A stretch of 57,045 nucleotides of DNA from an uncultured Clostridia bacterium. Its GTDB lineage: Bacteria > Bacillota > Clostridia > TANB77 > CAG-508. The DNA lies in assembly GCA_948735595.1 (NCBI GenBank), contig CAPXSA010000017.1:1-57045 (forward strand), written 5' to 3'. The notes under the pieces are model-generated. The model was not told the DNA's origin and made no database searches. It worked only from the letters and a program-made list of their open reading frames with translations. Positions 8,623-18,090 of this stretch are shown here, piece by piece. The translations under genes were made by a program, and so were the position numbers. Each line of letters starts with the position of its first letter. Position 1 is the stretch's first letter.

Positions 8623-10383
8623 ATGTATAGAAATCATAATTGTGGAGAATTAAATATTAAAAATGTAGGAGAAGAAGTAATACTTGCAGGCTGGGTACAA
8701 AAAATTAGAAATTTAGGTTCTATGGCTTTTATTGATTTGCGTGATCAATTTGGTGTTACTCAGGTTGTTATATCAGCAGATAACAAAGAGATTGATAAAG
8801 CTGTATTAGATAATGTGGTAACAGAATGTGTACTTCAAGTAGTAGGAAAGGTAATAGAAAGATCAAACAAAAATGACAAAATTTCTACTGGTGAAATTGA
8901 GATAGATGCTAAGAAAATTGAAATTTTAGGAAAGTGCAAAAATGTTTTGCCGTTTGAAGTGAATTCAGAAAAGAACGGAGAAGTAAAAGAAGATTTAAGA
9001 TTAGAGTATCGTTTTTTAGATTTAAGAAACGATAAGCTTCATAAAACAATATTACTTCGTAGTGAAGTCATAAAAACAATTCGTAAAAAAATGGATGAAC
9101 TTGGCTTTACAGAAATTCAAACACCAATTTTAGCAAATTCTTCACCTGAGGGTGCAAGAGATTATTTAGTACCAAGCAGATTACATCCGGGAGAATTTTA
9201 TGCTCTTCCACAAGCACCACAACAATTTAAGCAATTATTAATGGTTTCAGGTTTTGATAAATATTATCAAATTGCACCATGTTTTAGAGATGAAGACCCT
9301 AGAGCAGATAGGGCACCGGGAGAGTTCTACCAATTAGATTTTGAAATGAGTTTTGCAGAGCAAGAAGATGTATTAAAAGTATTAGGAGAGGTATTTACGA
9401 CTGTATTTAAAACCCATACAAACTGGAAAATAGATGAAACTCCTTTCCAAAAGATACCATATTTAGAAGCAATGGAGAAATATGGAAGTGATAAACCAGA
9501 TTTAAGAAATCCATTAATTATTCAAGATGTAACAGATATTTTTGAACATGTAGATTTCAATAACTTTAAAGATAAGACAGTAAAAGCAATTGTAGTTGAA
9601 AATGGAACTGAGCAAGGTAGAAAATTCTTTGACTCTATGACTGAATTTGCTATGCAAGAAGCAGGAGCAAAAGGTTTAGCTTGGCTTAAAGTAGATAATG
9701 AAAATGCCATTTCTGGTGGAATTGCAAAGTTTATTACACCTGAAATACAAAAAGAATTAGAAGAAAAAATTGGCATGAAGAAAAATTGTAGTGTATTCTT
9801 TATGGCAGATGAGTTAAAAGCAGTTCAAAAAATAGCGGGGGCAGTTCGTATAGAACTTGGAAATCGTCTAGATTTGTTAGAGAAGAATGTATATCGTTTG
9901 TGCTATATTGTAGATTTCCCAATGTACGAATTGTCTGATGAAGGAACCATCGACTTTAATCATAACCCATTTTCAATGCCACAAGGTGGAATGGAAGCTT
10001 TAATAACAAAAGACACATTAGATATTCTAGCATATCAATATGATGTGGTATGTAATGGATATGAAGTAGCATCAGGAGCGGTAAGAAATCATGATCCAGA
10101 GTTAATGGTAAAAGCTTTTGAAATTGCGGGATATAGTGAAGAAGAAGTAGAAACTAGATTTGGTGCATTGTATAATGCCTTTCAATATGGAACACCACCA
10201 CATGCAGGGGCTGCACCAGGATTAGATAGAATGGTAATGTTAGTAGCAGATAGCAAAAATATTCGTGAAGTAATTGCCTTCCCAAAGAACAAAAAAGCAA
10301 GAGATTTATTAATGAGAGCTCCAAGCAAAGTACACCAAAAACAATTAGAGGATGTTCATATTAAAATTGTAGAAGAAAAATAA
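8623..10383 (+). CDS. aspS: Aspartyl-tRNA synthetase, bacterial type
   Basis: Charges tRNA-Asp (and possibly tRNA-Asn) with aspartate. The 586-residue length is that of the bacterial-type enzyme with its inserted GAD domain (about residues 285-420). Visible are the N-terminal OB fold (about 1-110), class II motif 1 around TEIQTPIL, motif 2 CFRDEDPRADR, and motif 3 in APGLDRMVML near residue 530. The start has a good Shine-Dalgarno (AAAGGAGAG). Because asnS is also present, a discriminating form would be sufficient. It is probably monocistronic: its own promoter is upstream and another promoter follows. Confidence 0.98.
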   Translation: MYRNHNCGELNIKNVGEEVILAGWVQKIRNLGSMAFIDLRDQFGVTQVVISADNKEIDKAVLDNVVTECVLQVVGKVIERSNKNDKISTGEIEIDAKKIEILGKCKNVLPFEVNSEKNGEVKEDLRLEYRFLDLRNDKLHKTILLRSEVIKTIRKKMDELGFTEIQTPILANSSPEGARDYLVPSRLHPGEFYALPQAPQQFKQLLMVSGFDKYYQIAPCFRDEDPRADRAPGEFYQLDFEMSFAEQEDVLKVLGEVFTTVFKTHTNWKIDETPFQKIPYLEAMEKYGSDKPDLRNPLIIQDVTDIFEHVDFNNFKDKTVKAIVVENGTEQGRKFFDSMTEFAMQEAGAKGLAWLKVDNENAISGGIAKFITPEIQKELEEKIGMKKNCSVFFMADELKAVQKIAGAVRIELGNRLDLLEKNVYRLCYIVDFPMYELSDEGTIDFNHNPFSMPQGGMEALITKDTLDILAYQYDVVCNGYEVASGAVRNHDPELMVKAFEIAGYSEEEVETRFGALYNAFQYGTPPHAGAAPGLDRMVMLVADSKNIREVIAFPKNKKARDLLMRAPSKVHQKQLEDVHIKIVEEK

Positions 10384-10430
10384 AATGTACTAGAATTAGT
10401 TTAGGACAAAACAAAATTTTGTAAAATGTA

Positions 10431-10459
10431 TTGACTGAAGTATAACAAAATGGTATAAT
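10431..10459 (+). promoter_or_regulatory. Consensus promoter of the coiled-coil gene
   Basis: TTGACT, a 17-base spacer and TATAAT, near-perfect for the housekeeping sigma factor. Confidence 0.85.
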
Positions 10460-10501
10460 GTAACAGTAGAGAAAATACAAATTTACGAAAGAGGTGGTAA
10501 T

Positions 10502-10747
10502 ATGTCTAAAAAAGTAGACGAAAAACAAAGCCTAGAAGAACTAATTGAAGAAGTAAAAGAACTATTAAATGAAGTAAGAAATCAGCAAACAAACGCAAAG
10601 CAAGAAATGGAAAGACATCACAAAGTCACTATGAGAAAGCTAGACAAGTTAAGAGAATTTGAAGAGATTGCAGATATGACAAATATTGTATTTGAAAAGA
10701 GATTTTCTAATATTGAACAAGCATTAGTAAAAATGCTTAGTAAATAG
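10502..10747 (+). CDS. Small coiled-coil protein of unknown function
   Basis: 81 residues, highly charged, with heptad-like Leu spacing over almost the whole length (LEELIEEVKELLNEV, then MRKLDKLREF), so probably one long helix or coiled coil. There is no signal peptide or membrane segment. It has its own strong promoter, a Shine-Dalgarno (AAAGAGGTGG) and its own terminator, so it is an independent and probably well-expressed transcript. I do not recognise the family. Confidence 0.7.
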   Translation: MSKKVDEKQSLEELIEEVKELLNEVRNQQTNAKQEMERHHKVTMRKLDKLREFEEIADMTNIVFEKRFSNIEQALVKMLSK

Positions 10748-10750
10748 TAG

Positions 10751-10781
10751 GACTAGAGGAGTTAACTCCTCTAGCTTTTTT
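10751..10781 (+). terminator. Rho-independent terminator
   Basis: A perfect palindrome of CTAGAGGAGTT with its complement (10753-10774) followed by six T. The 258 bases from here to the next gene show no further feature beyond AT-rich sequence. Confidence 0.95.
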
Positions 10782-11039
10782 CTTATAGCAGATATGTCGA
10801 AATTTGTCATACGATTTTTCTTGCAAACTAAGAAAAAGTGATTTAGAATAACAATATTATATTCTTAGCCGAAAGGCGACATGATTTTTATCTTAATATG
10901 TTTATAAGCCATAAAGTTTTATTTTCAAAGGATTTTTATATCATATCAATTCTGAAAGTTTACCCAAATGAAAGATATGTATTAGTTATAAAGCCTTTTG
11001 CCTATCAATATAAAATTTTGTATTATTTGGAGGTAATAT

Positions 11040-11915
11040 ATGTTACAAAAAAGTGAGAAAAAAGGAATGCTACAAGTAAAAAACGATGTAGTATTTCAAG
11101 CCTTGTTTGGAAGAGGAAGAGAAAATATCACAAAAGCAATGCTAGAAAATATTTTGAAGATTAAAATACATAAGTTAGATTTAGATAAGGGCAAAGACTT
11201 ATTCAATGAAAATAAGGATGATAAAAATGGAAGGGTAGATTTAAGAGCAATTATTAATGATAACATAGAATGTGATATCGAATTGCAATTATCTACTCAT
11301 GACAAGATGATAGAGCGTTTTTTATACTATTGGGCCAAAATGTATGTTGCCAATTTGAAAATAGGAGAAAAATATCAAGGGCTTAGAAAAACAATTAGTA
11401 TTATTATAGTAGATGATGAAATAAAACAATTTAGAGGAATACATAAAGCACATACAAAATGGCAATTAAGAGAAGAAAAGTACAAAGATGTAATATTGAC
11501 AAGTTTTTGTGAAATAAGTATAATTGAACTACCAAGAGCAATAAAGGAGTATCAAGAAAATAAACAAGATGGAATGCTACAATGGATGATGTTTTTAGAT
11601 AATCCTGAGAATAAGGAGGTAGACCAAATTATGGAAGAAAATGCAGAAATTAAAGAAGCAAAAGAAGAATTAGATAAGATTAGTCAAGATGATTTATTAA
11701 GGAGAATGGCTTTAAAGGCTGATTTAGCCAAAAGAGACCAGGAACAATTGGTGTACGAAGCAGAAAGAGATGGAAAAGAGAAAGGTAAAATAGAAGGCAA
11801 AAAGGAAGGAAAAATAGAAACAGCTAAAAAATTATTAGAAGAAGGAATTTCACTAGAAGTTATTATGAAAGCAACAGGACTAACAAAAGATGAAATTATG
11901 GAAGAAGCGAATTGA
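11040..11915 (+). CDS. Rpn-family PD-(D/E)XK nuclease (putative transposase)
   Basis: 291 residues. The N-terminal KNDVVFQALFG segment followed by the core GRVDLRAIINDN...CDIELQ fits the Rpn/PDDEXK_2 family, in which Asp and Glu-x-Gln residues form the nuclease site. The C-terminal third is a charged repeat (GKEKGKIEGKKEGKIE) ending in a small helical segment (LEEGISLEVIMKATGLTKDEI), also usual for this family. Rpn proteins cleave DNA and promote RecA-independent recombination; they are found in many copies in gut Firmicutes. The start follows GGAGG. No terminal repeats frame it, so it is not a complete mobile element. Confidence 0.85.
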   Translation: MLQKSEKKGMLQVKNDVVFQALFGRGRENITKAMLENILKIKIHKLDLDKGKDLFNENKDDKNGRVDLRAIINDNIECDIELQLSTHDKMIERFLYYWAKMYVANLKIGEKYQGLRKTISIIIVDDEIKQFRGIHKAHTKWQLREEKYKDVILTSFCEISIIELPRAIKEYQENKQDGMLQWMMFLDNPENKEVDQIMEENAEIKEAKEELDKISQDDLLRRMALKADLAKRDQEQLVYEAERDGKEKGKIEGKKEGKIETAKKLLEEGISLEVIMKATGLTKDEIMEEAN

Positions 11916-11941
11916 GTTTAATCTACTAATATAGAAAAGTA

Positions 11942-11980
11942 TTAAGAATATATCTATTCATAGATATATTCTTAATTTAC
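11942..11980 (+). terminator. Hairpin after the Rpn-like gene
   Basis: TTAAGAATATATCTA pairs perfectly with TAGATATATTCTTAA around a TTCA loop. The stem is AT-rich with a weak T-tract, so terminator strength is uncertain. Confidence 0.6.
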
Positions 11981-12041
11981 TTGCTAAAAATAGCAACTTG
12001 TGGTATAACTATTTTGAGAAAAAGGAGAAAATAAATTTACT

Positions 12042-13064
12042 ATGCAAAATATTAAAGACTACAACTTAGACGAATTAAAACAAGAACTTATTTCTTTAGG
12101 GGAAAAGCCATATAGGGCAGAGCAAATTTTTAATTGGCTCTATATTGAAAAAGTAAAAGCATTTGATGAAATGACTAATATTTCTTTAGAGTTGAGAGAA
12201 AAGTTAAAACAAAATTATACAATGTGCAATTTTGAGATCTTAAGAAAACAAGAATCTTTAGATGGTACAAAAAAATATTTATTTGACATATTAGATGGCA
12301 ATGCAATTGAAACAGTACTTATGGAATATCATCATGGCAAAACCATTTGTGTATCTTCTCAAATTGGTTGTAGAATGGGATGCAAATTTTGTGCATCAAC
12401 AGGAATTGCTTTTGTCAGAAATTTAACCTCAGGAGAAATAGTAGAGCAAATCTTGGCAGTGGAACAAGATATTGGAGAGCATATTTCTAATATTGTATTT
12501 ATGGGAATAGGGGAGCCTTTTGACAATTATGATAATGTGATGCATGCAATTCGTATTATCAATAACCAAAGAGGATTCAATATTGGGGCAAGACATATTA
12601 GTATTTCAACATCAGGTTTAGTTCCTCGTATCTATGATTTTGCAAATGAAGAATTACAATGTACACTATCTATTTCATTACATGCAACAACAGACGAAAA
12701 GAGAAGTCAAATGATGCCAGTAAACAACCTATATCCATTAAAAGAACTAATGCAAGCATGCAAAGACTATATTGCTAAAACCAATAAACGTATTTCTTTT
12801 GAGTATGCATTAGCAAAAGATAATAACGATAATTTAGAAGATGCAAAAGCTTTAGTACAATTATTAAAAGGAATGATTTGTCATGTTAACCTCATTCCAA
12901 TTAACAAAATTGAAAATGGAAAATTTGTAAAAAGTAGTAATGAAAATATTATAAAGTTTAGAGACTATTTAAATGACCATGGAATAGTAGCAACAATTAG
13001 AAGAGAACTAGGAAGTGACATTGATGCTGCTTGTGGTCAGCTAAGAAGAAAGAATTTAAAATAA
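12042..13064 (+). CDS. rlmN: 23S rRNA/tRNA adenine-C2 methyltransferase (radical SAM)
   Basis: 340 residues. RlmN methylates A2503 of 23S rRNA and A37 of some tRNAs. The radical-SAM cluster motif CxxxCxxC is Cys110, Cys114 and Cys117 (CRMGCKFC). The conserved FMGIGEPFDN segment and the C-terminal DIDAACGQLR, with the methyl-carrying second catalytic Cys, are present. The Shine-Dalgarno (AAAGGAG) is rather far, about 16 bases, from the ATG, but the N-terminus matches the family. It heads an rlmN-prpC-prkC-rpe run like that in Bacillus subtilis. Confidence 0.97.
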   Translation: MQNIKDYNLDELKQELISLGEKPYRAEQIFNWLYIEKVKAFDEMTNISLELREKLKQNYTMCNFEILRKQESLDGTKKYLFDILDGNAIETVLMEYHHGKTICVSSQIGCRMGCKFCASTGIAFVRNLTSGEIVEQILAVEQDIGEHISNIVFMGIGEPFDNYDNVMHAIRIINNQRGFNIGARHISISTSGLVPRIYDFANEELQCTLSISLHATTDEKRSQMMPVNNLYPLKELMQACKDYIAKTNKRISFEYALAKDNNDNLEDAKALVQLLKGMICHVNLIPINKIENGKFVKSSNENIIKFRDYLNDHGIVATIRRELGSDIDAACGQLRRKNLK

Positions 13065-13080
13065 CAGGAGGAAAAGATAT

Positions 13081-13806
13081 ATGGTAGGTTTTGCTAGTTC
13101 AGATATTGGCAAAGCAAGAGAAATAAATCAAGATTATTATTCTATTCCAAAACCAGAAGATAGCTTGCAACTCTTTATTCTAGCAGATGGAATGGGAGGA
13201 TATAATGGAGGAGAAATAGCAAGTAGCTTAGCAACTGCTTCTGCAAAAAGTTATATAGAAAATAATTTTGATAAGATAGAACACAATAAAGAAGCAATTT
13301 TAGAACTAATAAAAAATGCAATAGAGTATGCCAATATGGTGGTTTTTGAAAAATCAAAACAAGAACCAAATTTAGAAGGAATGGGTACTACTTTAGACAT
13401 TTGCTTCATATATAATAATAAAGTGTATGTGGGACACGTTGGTGATAGTAGAATTTATCGTATTAGAGGAGAGGTCATTCGAAAACTAACCAAAGACCAT
13501 AGTTATGTGCAACAGTTAGTCGAAGATGGCAAAATAACAAGGCAAGAAGCAGAGCACCACCCTAAAAAGAATATGCTATTAAAAGCACTTGGGTGTACTG
13601 CCTATGTAGAACCAGATGTAAGAGCAAGAAATATGGAAACAGGGGACATTTTATTAATGTGTTCAGATGGACTAACCAATATGGTAGAAGAAAAACAAAT
13701 TTATCAAGTGGTAAAGGAAAATCCAGAAACAGCTACTCAAATGCTAGTAGACTTGGCAAATCAAGCTGGTGGATATGATAATATCACAGTGGTAATAATA
13801 AAATAG
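13081..13806 (+). CDS. prpC: PP2C-type Ser/Thr protein phosphatase
   Basis: 241 residues, the usual PrpC/Stp length. Metal-binding motifs are visible: an N-terminal DIGKAREINQD, LADGMGGYNGGE, GHVGDSRIYR, MCSDGLTNMV and YDNITVVII at the C-terminus. It removes phosphate from proteins modified by the neighbouring kinase. It lies 16 bases after rlmN and 15 before the kinase, with clear Shine-Dalgarno sites (AGGAGGAAAAG), so the three genes are surely one operon. Confidence 0.96.
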   Translation: MVGFASSDIGKAREINQDYYSIPKPEDSLQLFILADGMGGYNGGEIASSLATASAKSYIENNFDKIEHNKEAILELIKNAIEYANMVVFEKSKQEPNLEGMGTTLDICFIYNNKVYVGHVGDSRIYRIRGEVIRKLTKDHSYVQQLVEDGKITRQEAEHHPKKNMLLKALGCTAYVEPDVRARNMETGDILLMCSDGLTNMVEEKQIYQVVKENPETATQMLVDLANQAGGYDNITVVIIK

Positions 13807-13821
13807 GGGAGAGAATAACAG

Positions 13822-15798
13822 ATGAATTTAGTTGGTAAAGTAATAGGAAATCGTTATGAAATTCTAGAAAAAATTGGAGAAGGCGGTATGGCAACAGTTT
13901 ATAAAGCAAGATGTAATATCTTAAAACGTTATGTTGCTGTAAAAGTCTTAAGAGATGAATTTACAACAGATGAAGAATTTATAAAAAGATTTAATTCAGA
14001 AGCACAATCAGCAGCAAGCTTAACTCATCCAAATATTGTATCCATTTATGATGTAGGACAAGAAGAGAATGTCTACTATATTGTCATGGAATTAGTGCAA
14101 GGAAAAACATTAAAAGAAATCATTAATGAAGATGGTGTGCTTCCTTGGAAATGGTCTGTTAATATTGCAATACAAGTAGCATCTGCTTTAGAAATGGCAC
14201 ACAGAAATAATATTGTACATAGAGATATCAAACCACATAATATTATTATCACAGAAGAAGGAATTGCAAAAGTAACAGATTTTGGAATTGCAAAAGCAGT
14301 TTCTAATTCTACAATTACAGCATTTGGAACAACCATTGGTTCAGTTCATTATTTCTCACCAGAACATGCACGTGGTGGATATACAGATGCCAAATCAGAC
14401 ATCTACTCTTTAGGTGTTGTGATGTATGAAATGCTAACAGGTAGAGTTCCATTTGATGCAGATACACCAGTATCTATTGCATTAAAACATATGCAAGAAA
14501 AACCAGTAGAGCCAATCAAACTAAATCCTTCTATTCCTTTAGCGATTAATAAGATTATTATGAAAGCAATGGAAAAAGATATTAGTTTAAGGTATCAATC
14601 AGCAACAGAAATGTTAAAAGATTTAAGTATGTCATTAAAAGACCCAGAAGGGAATTTTGTAAAAAGAAATAGTGAAACAATGCAATATACGCAAAGAATT
14701 CCTAGTTTAAATGAGGAAATGGAGGAAGGAAAGACGAGAAAGACAACAGAGAAAAAGAAAAAAGGATTAGCAAAATATTTTGAAGAGCACCCTACCGCCA
14801 AGAAGGTATGGATTACAGTGATTGCGATTGCAATTGTTGCTTTAATTCCATTGATTGGATATTTAGCTACGAAATTGATTTTAGATGGTGGAAAAGCACC
14901 ACAAGTAGCGCTAAAAGATGTGAAGAATATGACAGTTGATGAAGCAAAAGCAGCATATAAAAATGATAAGGTAAATATTGAAATAGAAGAAGTACATGAT
15001 AAGGAAGTAGAAGAAGGAAAGATTATTTCACAAGAGCCACCATATAGCGAAGGAAAAACCGTAGATGAGAATTCTACTATCAAATTTATTGTCAGTTTAG
15101 GCACTGAAAAAGTAGAAATGAAAAAAGTAGTGGGAATGAAATTTGATGAAGCAAAAGAATTGCTAGAAGGATTAGAGTTAGAAGTAGAAAAAATAGAAGA
15201 AACTAGCAAAACAATTGAAAAAGACTATGTTACGAAACAAGATCCAGAAGAAGGAGAAGAACTAAAAACAGGTGATAAAGTAAAAGTTTATGTTAGCATT
15301 GGAACAGGAATTAAAAAGATAAATGTTCCATATGTCATTGGAGAAACAGAAAGTAGTGCTAAAAAGAAATTATCTGATTTAGAAGTAACTGTAGTATATG
15401 AAGAAGATACAACAAAAGTAAATGGAAAAGTTTTAAAACAAAGTATTGATGCAGGAGAAAGTGTTGACGAAGGAACAAAAATAACAATCACAGTTAACCG
15501 TATTGAAGCAATTAAGTCAGGAACTATTAAATTAAACTTAAAATCTCTATTGGGTGCAGATAGTACCATTGATACAGATCCAGAAACTGGTGCTGAAATT
15601 AACCCAACAGTAAGCTTAAGAATTCAAGTTGGAGATGATAACGTATATAGAGATACTGTACGCAAAGATAGTACAGATATTAGTGCAACAGCTTCAGGCA
15701 AAGGAACTGTTACAATAAAAGTATTTGTAGATGAAATAAAGAAAAAAGAAGTACAATTTGATTTGTCAGTAGAAAATCCAGTGTTAGTAATTGATTAA
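13822..15798 (+). CDS. prkC: PASTA-domain Ser/Thr protein kinase
   Basis: 658 residues. The cytoplasmic kinase domain (about 10-275) shows a Gly-rich loop IGEGGMA, Lys41 in VAVKVLR, HRDIKPHN (Asp135 catalytic) and DFG (Asp153). One membrane helix follows at about 329-352, then three PASTA repeats (about 358-560) that bind muropeptides outside the cell, and an extra extracellular domain of about 95 residues without a clear family. Homologues sense cell-wall fragments, drive spore germination and control wall growth. It is co-transcribed with its phosphatase prpC. In B. subtilis rsgA comes next; here it is replaced by a MITE-like element. Confidence 0.96.
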   Translation: MNLVGKVIGNRYEILEKIGEGGMATVYKARCNILKRYVAVKVLRDEFTTDEEFIKRFNSEAQSAASLTHPNIVSIYDVGQEENVYYIVMELVQGKTLKEIINEDGVLPWKWSVNIAIQVASALEMAHRNNIVHRDIKPHNIIITEEGIAKVTDFGIAKAVSNSTITAFGTTIGSVHYFSPEHARGGYTDAKSDIYSLGVVMYEMLTGRVPFDADTPVSIALKHMQEKPVEPIKLNPSIPLAINKIIMKAMEKDISLRYQSATEMLKDLSMSLKDPEGNFVKRNSETMQYTQRIPSLNEEMEEGKTRKTTEKKKKGLAKYFEEHPTAKKVWITVIAIAIVALIPLIGYLATKLILDGGKAPQVALKDVKNMTVDEAKAAYKNDKVNIEIEEVHDKEVEEGKIISQEPPYSEGKTVDENSTIKFIVSLGTEKVEMKKVVGMKFDEAKELLEGLELEVEKIEETSKTIEKDYVTKQDPEEGEELKTGDKVKVYVSIGTGIKKINVPYVIGETESSAKKKLSDLEVTVVYEEDTTKVNGKVLKQSIDAGESVDEGTKITITVNRIEAIKSGTIKLNLKSLLGADSTIDTDPETGAEINPTVSLRIQVGDDNVYRDTVRKDSTDISATASGKGTVTIKVFVDEIKKKEVQFDLSVENPVLVID

Positions 15799-15828
15799 TT
15801 TTTAATAGGAGAAATTTTAATTGAAACG

Positions 15829-15997
15829 ATTACCCCCTTAGCAATTACAACGTTTGCCTTTGCGGACGCATACCATCAAATGCACAAAAAAATCGAATAC
15901 TTCGATTTTTTGCGCAAATATAGGATGGATGCGACAGGCGTTCGGCTAAAGCCTCACCTTGCGCAGGCTACACTTTTGTAATTGCTAAAGGGGTAAT
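15829..15997. mobile_element. MITE-like element A
   Basis: A 169-base non-coding segment bounded by 21-base terminal inverted repeats with one mismatch (ATTACCCCCTTAGCAATTACA and the complement of TGTAATTGCTAAAGGGGTAAT). It is GC-richer than its surroundings, and an inner palindrome AAAAAATCGAA/TTCGATTTTTT lies at 15888-15911. No transposase is present. It occupies the prkC-rpe gap where rsgA lies in Bacillus. Confidence 0.7.
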
Positions 15998-16035
15998 TGT
16001 AAAAATAAAATTTATAATAAAATGGAGGAAGAAAA

Positions 16036-16695
16036 ATGGTAGAAGTTTCAGCATCACTTTTAAGTATGAAGAGCGAAAATACAATACAAAACTTATATAA
16101 TTTGGAGACAGCAAAAATAGACTATTTTCACATTGATGTTATGGATGGAGAATTTGTGGAGAATAACACTGTAAGTAAGATGACAGAATACTGTGAGTAT
16201 TTAAGTAGTATTTCTAATTTGCCATTAGATGTTCATTTAATGGTGAAAGATGTACCAAGTTATATTTCCAGTTTCTTAGTATTTGAACCTAATATTATAA
16301 CTTTCCATTTAGAAGCAGCTAGAGATAAAGAGCAAGTAATGGAATGGATAAAGTTGATAAAAGATAACAATGTGAGAGTTGGAATTTCAGTAAAGCCAGA
16401 CACAAAAATTGAAGAAGTAGCAGAGTTTTTACCATTTGTTCATTTGGTATTAGTAATGACAGTAGAGCCGGGAAAAGGTGGTCAAGAATTAATTCCCAAG
16501 ACAATAGAGAAGATACGAGCATTAAAAAAATATGTGCAAGACAAGCAAATAGAAGTGGATATTGAAGCAGATGGTGGAATTAATTTAGATACAGTAGCTT
16601 ATGTGAAAGAAGCGGGGGCAGATATGATTGTTGCAGGAAGTGCGATTACAGGTTCGGATAATTATGCTGAGGTTGTGGAGAAACTAAAAAAATAA
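16036..16695 (+). CDS. rpe: Ribulose-phosphate 3-epimerase
   Basis: 219 residues, a TIM-barrel enzyme of the pentose phosphate pathway that interconverts ribulose-5-phosphate and xylulose-5-phosphate. Visible motifs are SASLLS at the start, FHIDVMDGEF (metal-binding His and catalytic Asp), LDVHLMV, MTVEPGKGGQ, and EADGGIN near residues 175-181 (second catalytic Asp), with VAGSAI in the phosphate-binding loop. The FHIDVMDG match is strong, but several loop positions are divergent, so a related epimerase specificity (for example allulose phosphate) is possible. Its place in the prkC-spoVM region supports Rpe. Confidence 0.9.
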   Translation: MVEVSASLLSMKSENTIQNLYNLETAKIDYFHIDVMDGEFVENNTVSKMTEYCEYLSSISNLPLDVHLMVKDVPSYISSFLVFEPNIITFHLEAARDKEQVMEWIKLIKDNNVRVGISVKPDTKIEEVAEFLPFVHLVLVMTVEPGKGGQELIPKTIEKIRALKKYVQDKQIEVDIEADGGINLDTVAYVKEAGADMIVAGSAITGSDNYAEVVEKLKK

Positions 16696-16712
16696 GCTTA
16701 ATAAATATAATA

Positions 16713-16897
16713 AATTAGCTTTAATAGAACATATTATTTCGTTGTACGCCTTCCTAATAGAATGCAAATGATTTAACTAAAAAGCAGGTCACTTTTTAGT
16801 TAAATCATAGCATTTTATAAGTCAGTTGTATTCGGAGTCGCAAGTTAACACTTGCGACTACTCGCCACTTCATAACATTGTTCTATTAAAGCTAATT
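16713..16897. mobile_element. MITE-like element B
   Basis: A 185-base segment bounded by perfect 19-base inverted repeats (AATTAGCTTTAATAGAACA). It contains an inner hairpin ATTTAACTAAAAA/TTTTTAGTTAAAT (16770-16806) and a small TCGCAAGT/ACTTGCGA palindrome. Its termini differ from element A, so it is a different family. It lies between the convergent genes rpe and the membrane protein, and may also act as a terminator. Confidence 0.75.
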
Positions 16898-16927
16898 ATA
16901 TAGTATATTTGGAAAAGAATTAAAGTA

Positions 16928-18019
16928 TTAATTCTTTTCTTTCGCTTTCATAAAGCTTGTCAAGAATATTCCCAATCCAACTACATGAATAAATAAAGAC
17001 ACATAGGTACCTAGAATAGGAACAAGTTTTGCTATCCATAATACAACAGCAGATAAGAAAGCAAATAAAATAAGTTTTCCTTTTGAAGTAACATTCCATT
17101 TATCCGCAAGAGATTTAGCAATTGCCAAGCTGAAAATAGAAAGACTAATCGCTAAAATTAAGCCATATAGTACAGCAAGGACAACGGCTAAAGATGTTAA
17201 GAAGCCAGTGAATAATAGTAATATAGCTAATACAGGAACTAATACAAATGCTAATACGCCAATTCCGCTACTTAGGAATGGTCTTTTCATTAAAGCATAA
17301 TTTACTTTTTCGATAAACTTAGGTGCTAAGAAAACAGCAAGCAAAATTACAACAATAGCAAGTGACATGTCAGAGATAAATTGTTTTACATATTTTAAAA
17401 TAATTTCACCCGTAGTAGCAGTATGTACTTGATATGGTGTGTATGTTACACTTCCCATAATTGCTTTTTCAGGGAAAGTGAATTCTTTGTCACTCGTATA
17501 ATGCAGATTTCCACCAATGATATCTTTAGCGTTATCTGCCATTAAAATACTATCGACAAAAAGAAAAGCGTCTTTTTTAATAGAACCATATAATTTAGCA
17601 GTAGCTACGAAAAGTCTGATATCACGATTAATATAGGCAGAGTCTGTTAATTCAAAGTCTTGACCTAAAAAATAGATATCATAATTAACTTTTCCTTTTA
17701 CAGTCATATCATTAGCAAAAGCAAAAATATTCCCGTGAACAGTAGCAGACTCATCAATGGTTAAAGATTTGGCTAAGAGAAAGACATCTCCTAAAACTTC
17801 CCCTTTAATGGTAACAGTAGAGCCAAAAGCAAAAACATTGCCATTTACTGCATCATTAACTACAACATCTTGACCGCCTAAGTAAAGGTCAGTATTAAAT
17901 ACTTTTATTGTTTCATTTTTAGTACTTTTAACTGATTGATTATTACTTGCTATACAAAGAGGAGAAAGAAATAAGAAAAAAGCAAGCATCAAAATTATGA
18001 ATTTATAGATTCGTTTCAT
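16928..18019 (-). CDS. Exported beta-helix (bactofilin-like) membrane protein
   Basis: 363 residues: a signal peptide (about 1-25), then about 170 residues of short hydrophobic repeats (DVVVNDAVNGNVFAFGSTVT-like turns) resembling the beta-helix of bactofilins or polymer-forming proteins, then a C-terminal half with about four or five membrane helices (about 210-360). The N-terminal domain would lie outside the membrane. Proteins of this layout are common in Firmicutes and usually annotated as unknown. It is transcribed alone, convergent with rpe. The function is not known; a role in organising the envelope is only a guess from the fold. Confidence 0.75.
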   Translation of the reverse strand: MKRIYKFIILMLAFFLFLSPLCIASNNQSVKSTKNETIKVFNTDLYLGGQDVVVNDAVNGNVFAFGSTVTIKGEVLGDVFLLAKSLTIDESATVHGNIFAFANDMTVKGKVNYDIYFLGQDFELTDSAYINRDIRLFVATAKLYGSIKKDAFLFVDSILMADNAKDIIGGNLHYTSDKEFTFPEKAIMGSVTYTPYQVHTATTGEIILKYVKQFISDMSLAIVVILLAVFLAPKFIEKVNYALMKRPFLSSGIGVLAFVLVPVLAILLLFTGFLTSLAVVLAVLYGLILAISLSIFSLAIAKSLADKWNVTSKGKLILFAFLSAVVLWIAKLVPILGTYVSLFIHVVGLGIFLTSFMKAKEKN

Positions 18020-18090
18020 AAATAAAAAACCTCCTTATGTATTTTTGATAACTATATACCAAAAAAGTAAGGAAGTCAAATAGAAAACCC

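Noticed and set aside
11040..11915. A complete transposon around the Rpn-like nuclease
   Set aside because: No terminal repeats, target duplications or partner genes flank it; only the gene itself is supported.
14595..15209. 204-codon minus-strand frame inside prkC
   Set aside because: Shadow of the kinase linker and PASTA region; Ser/Phe-rich translation is typical of antisense to Lys/Glu-rich coding DNA.
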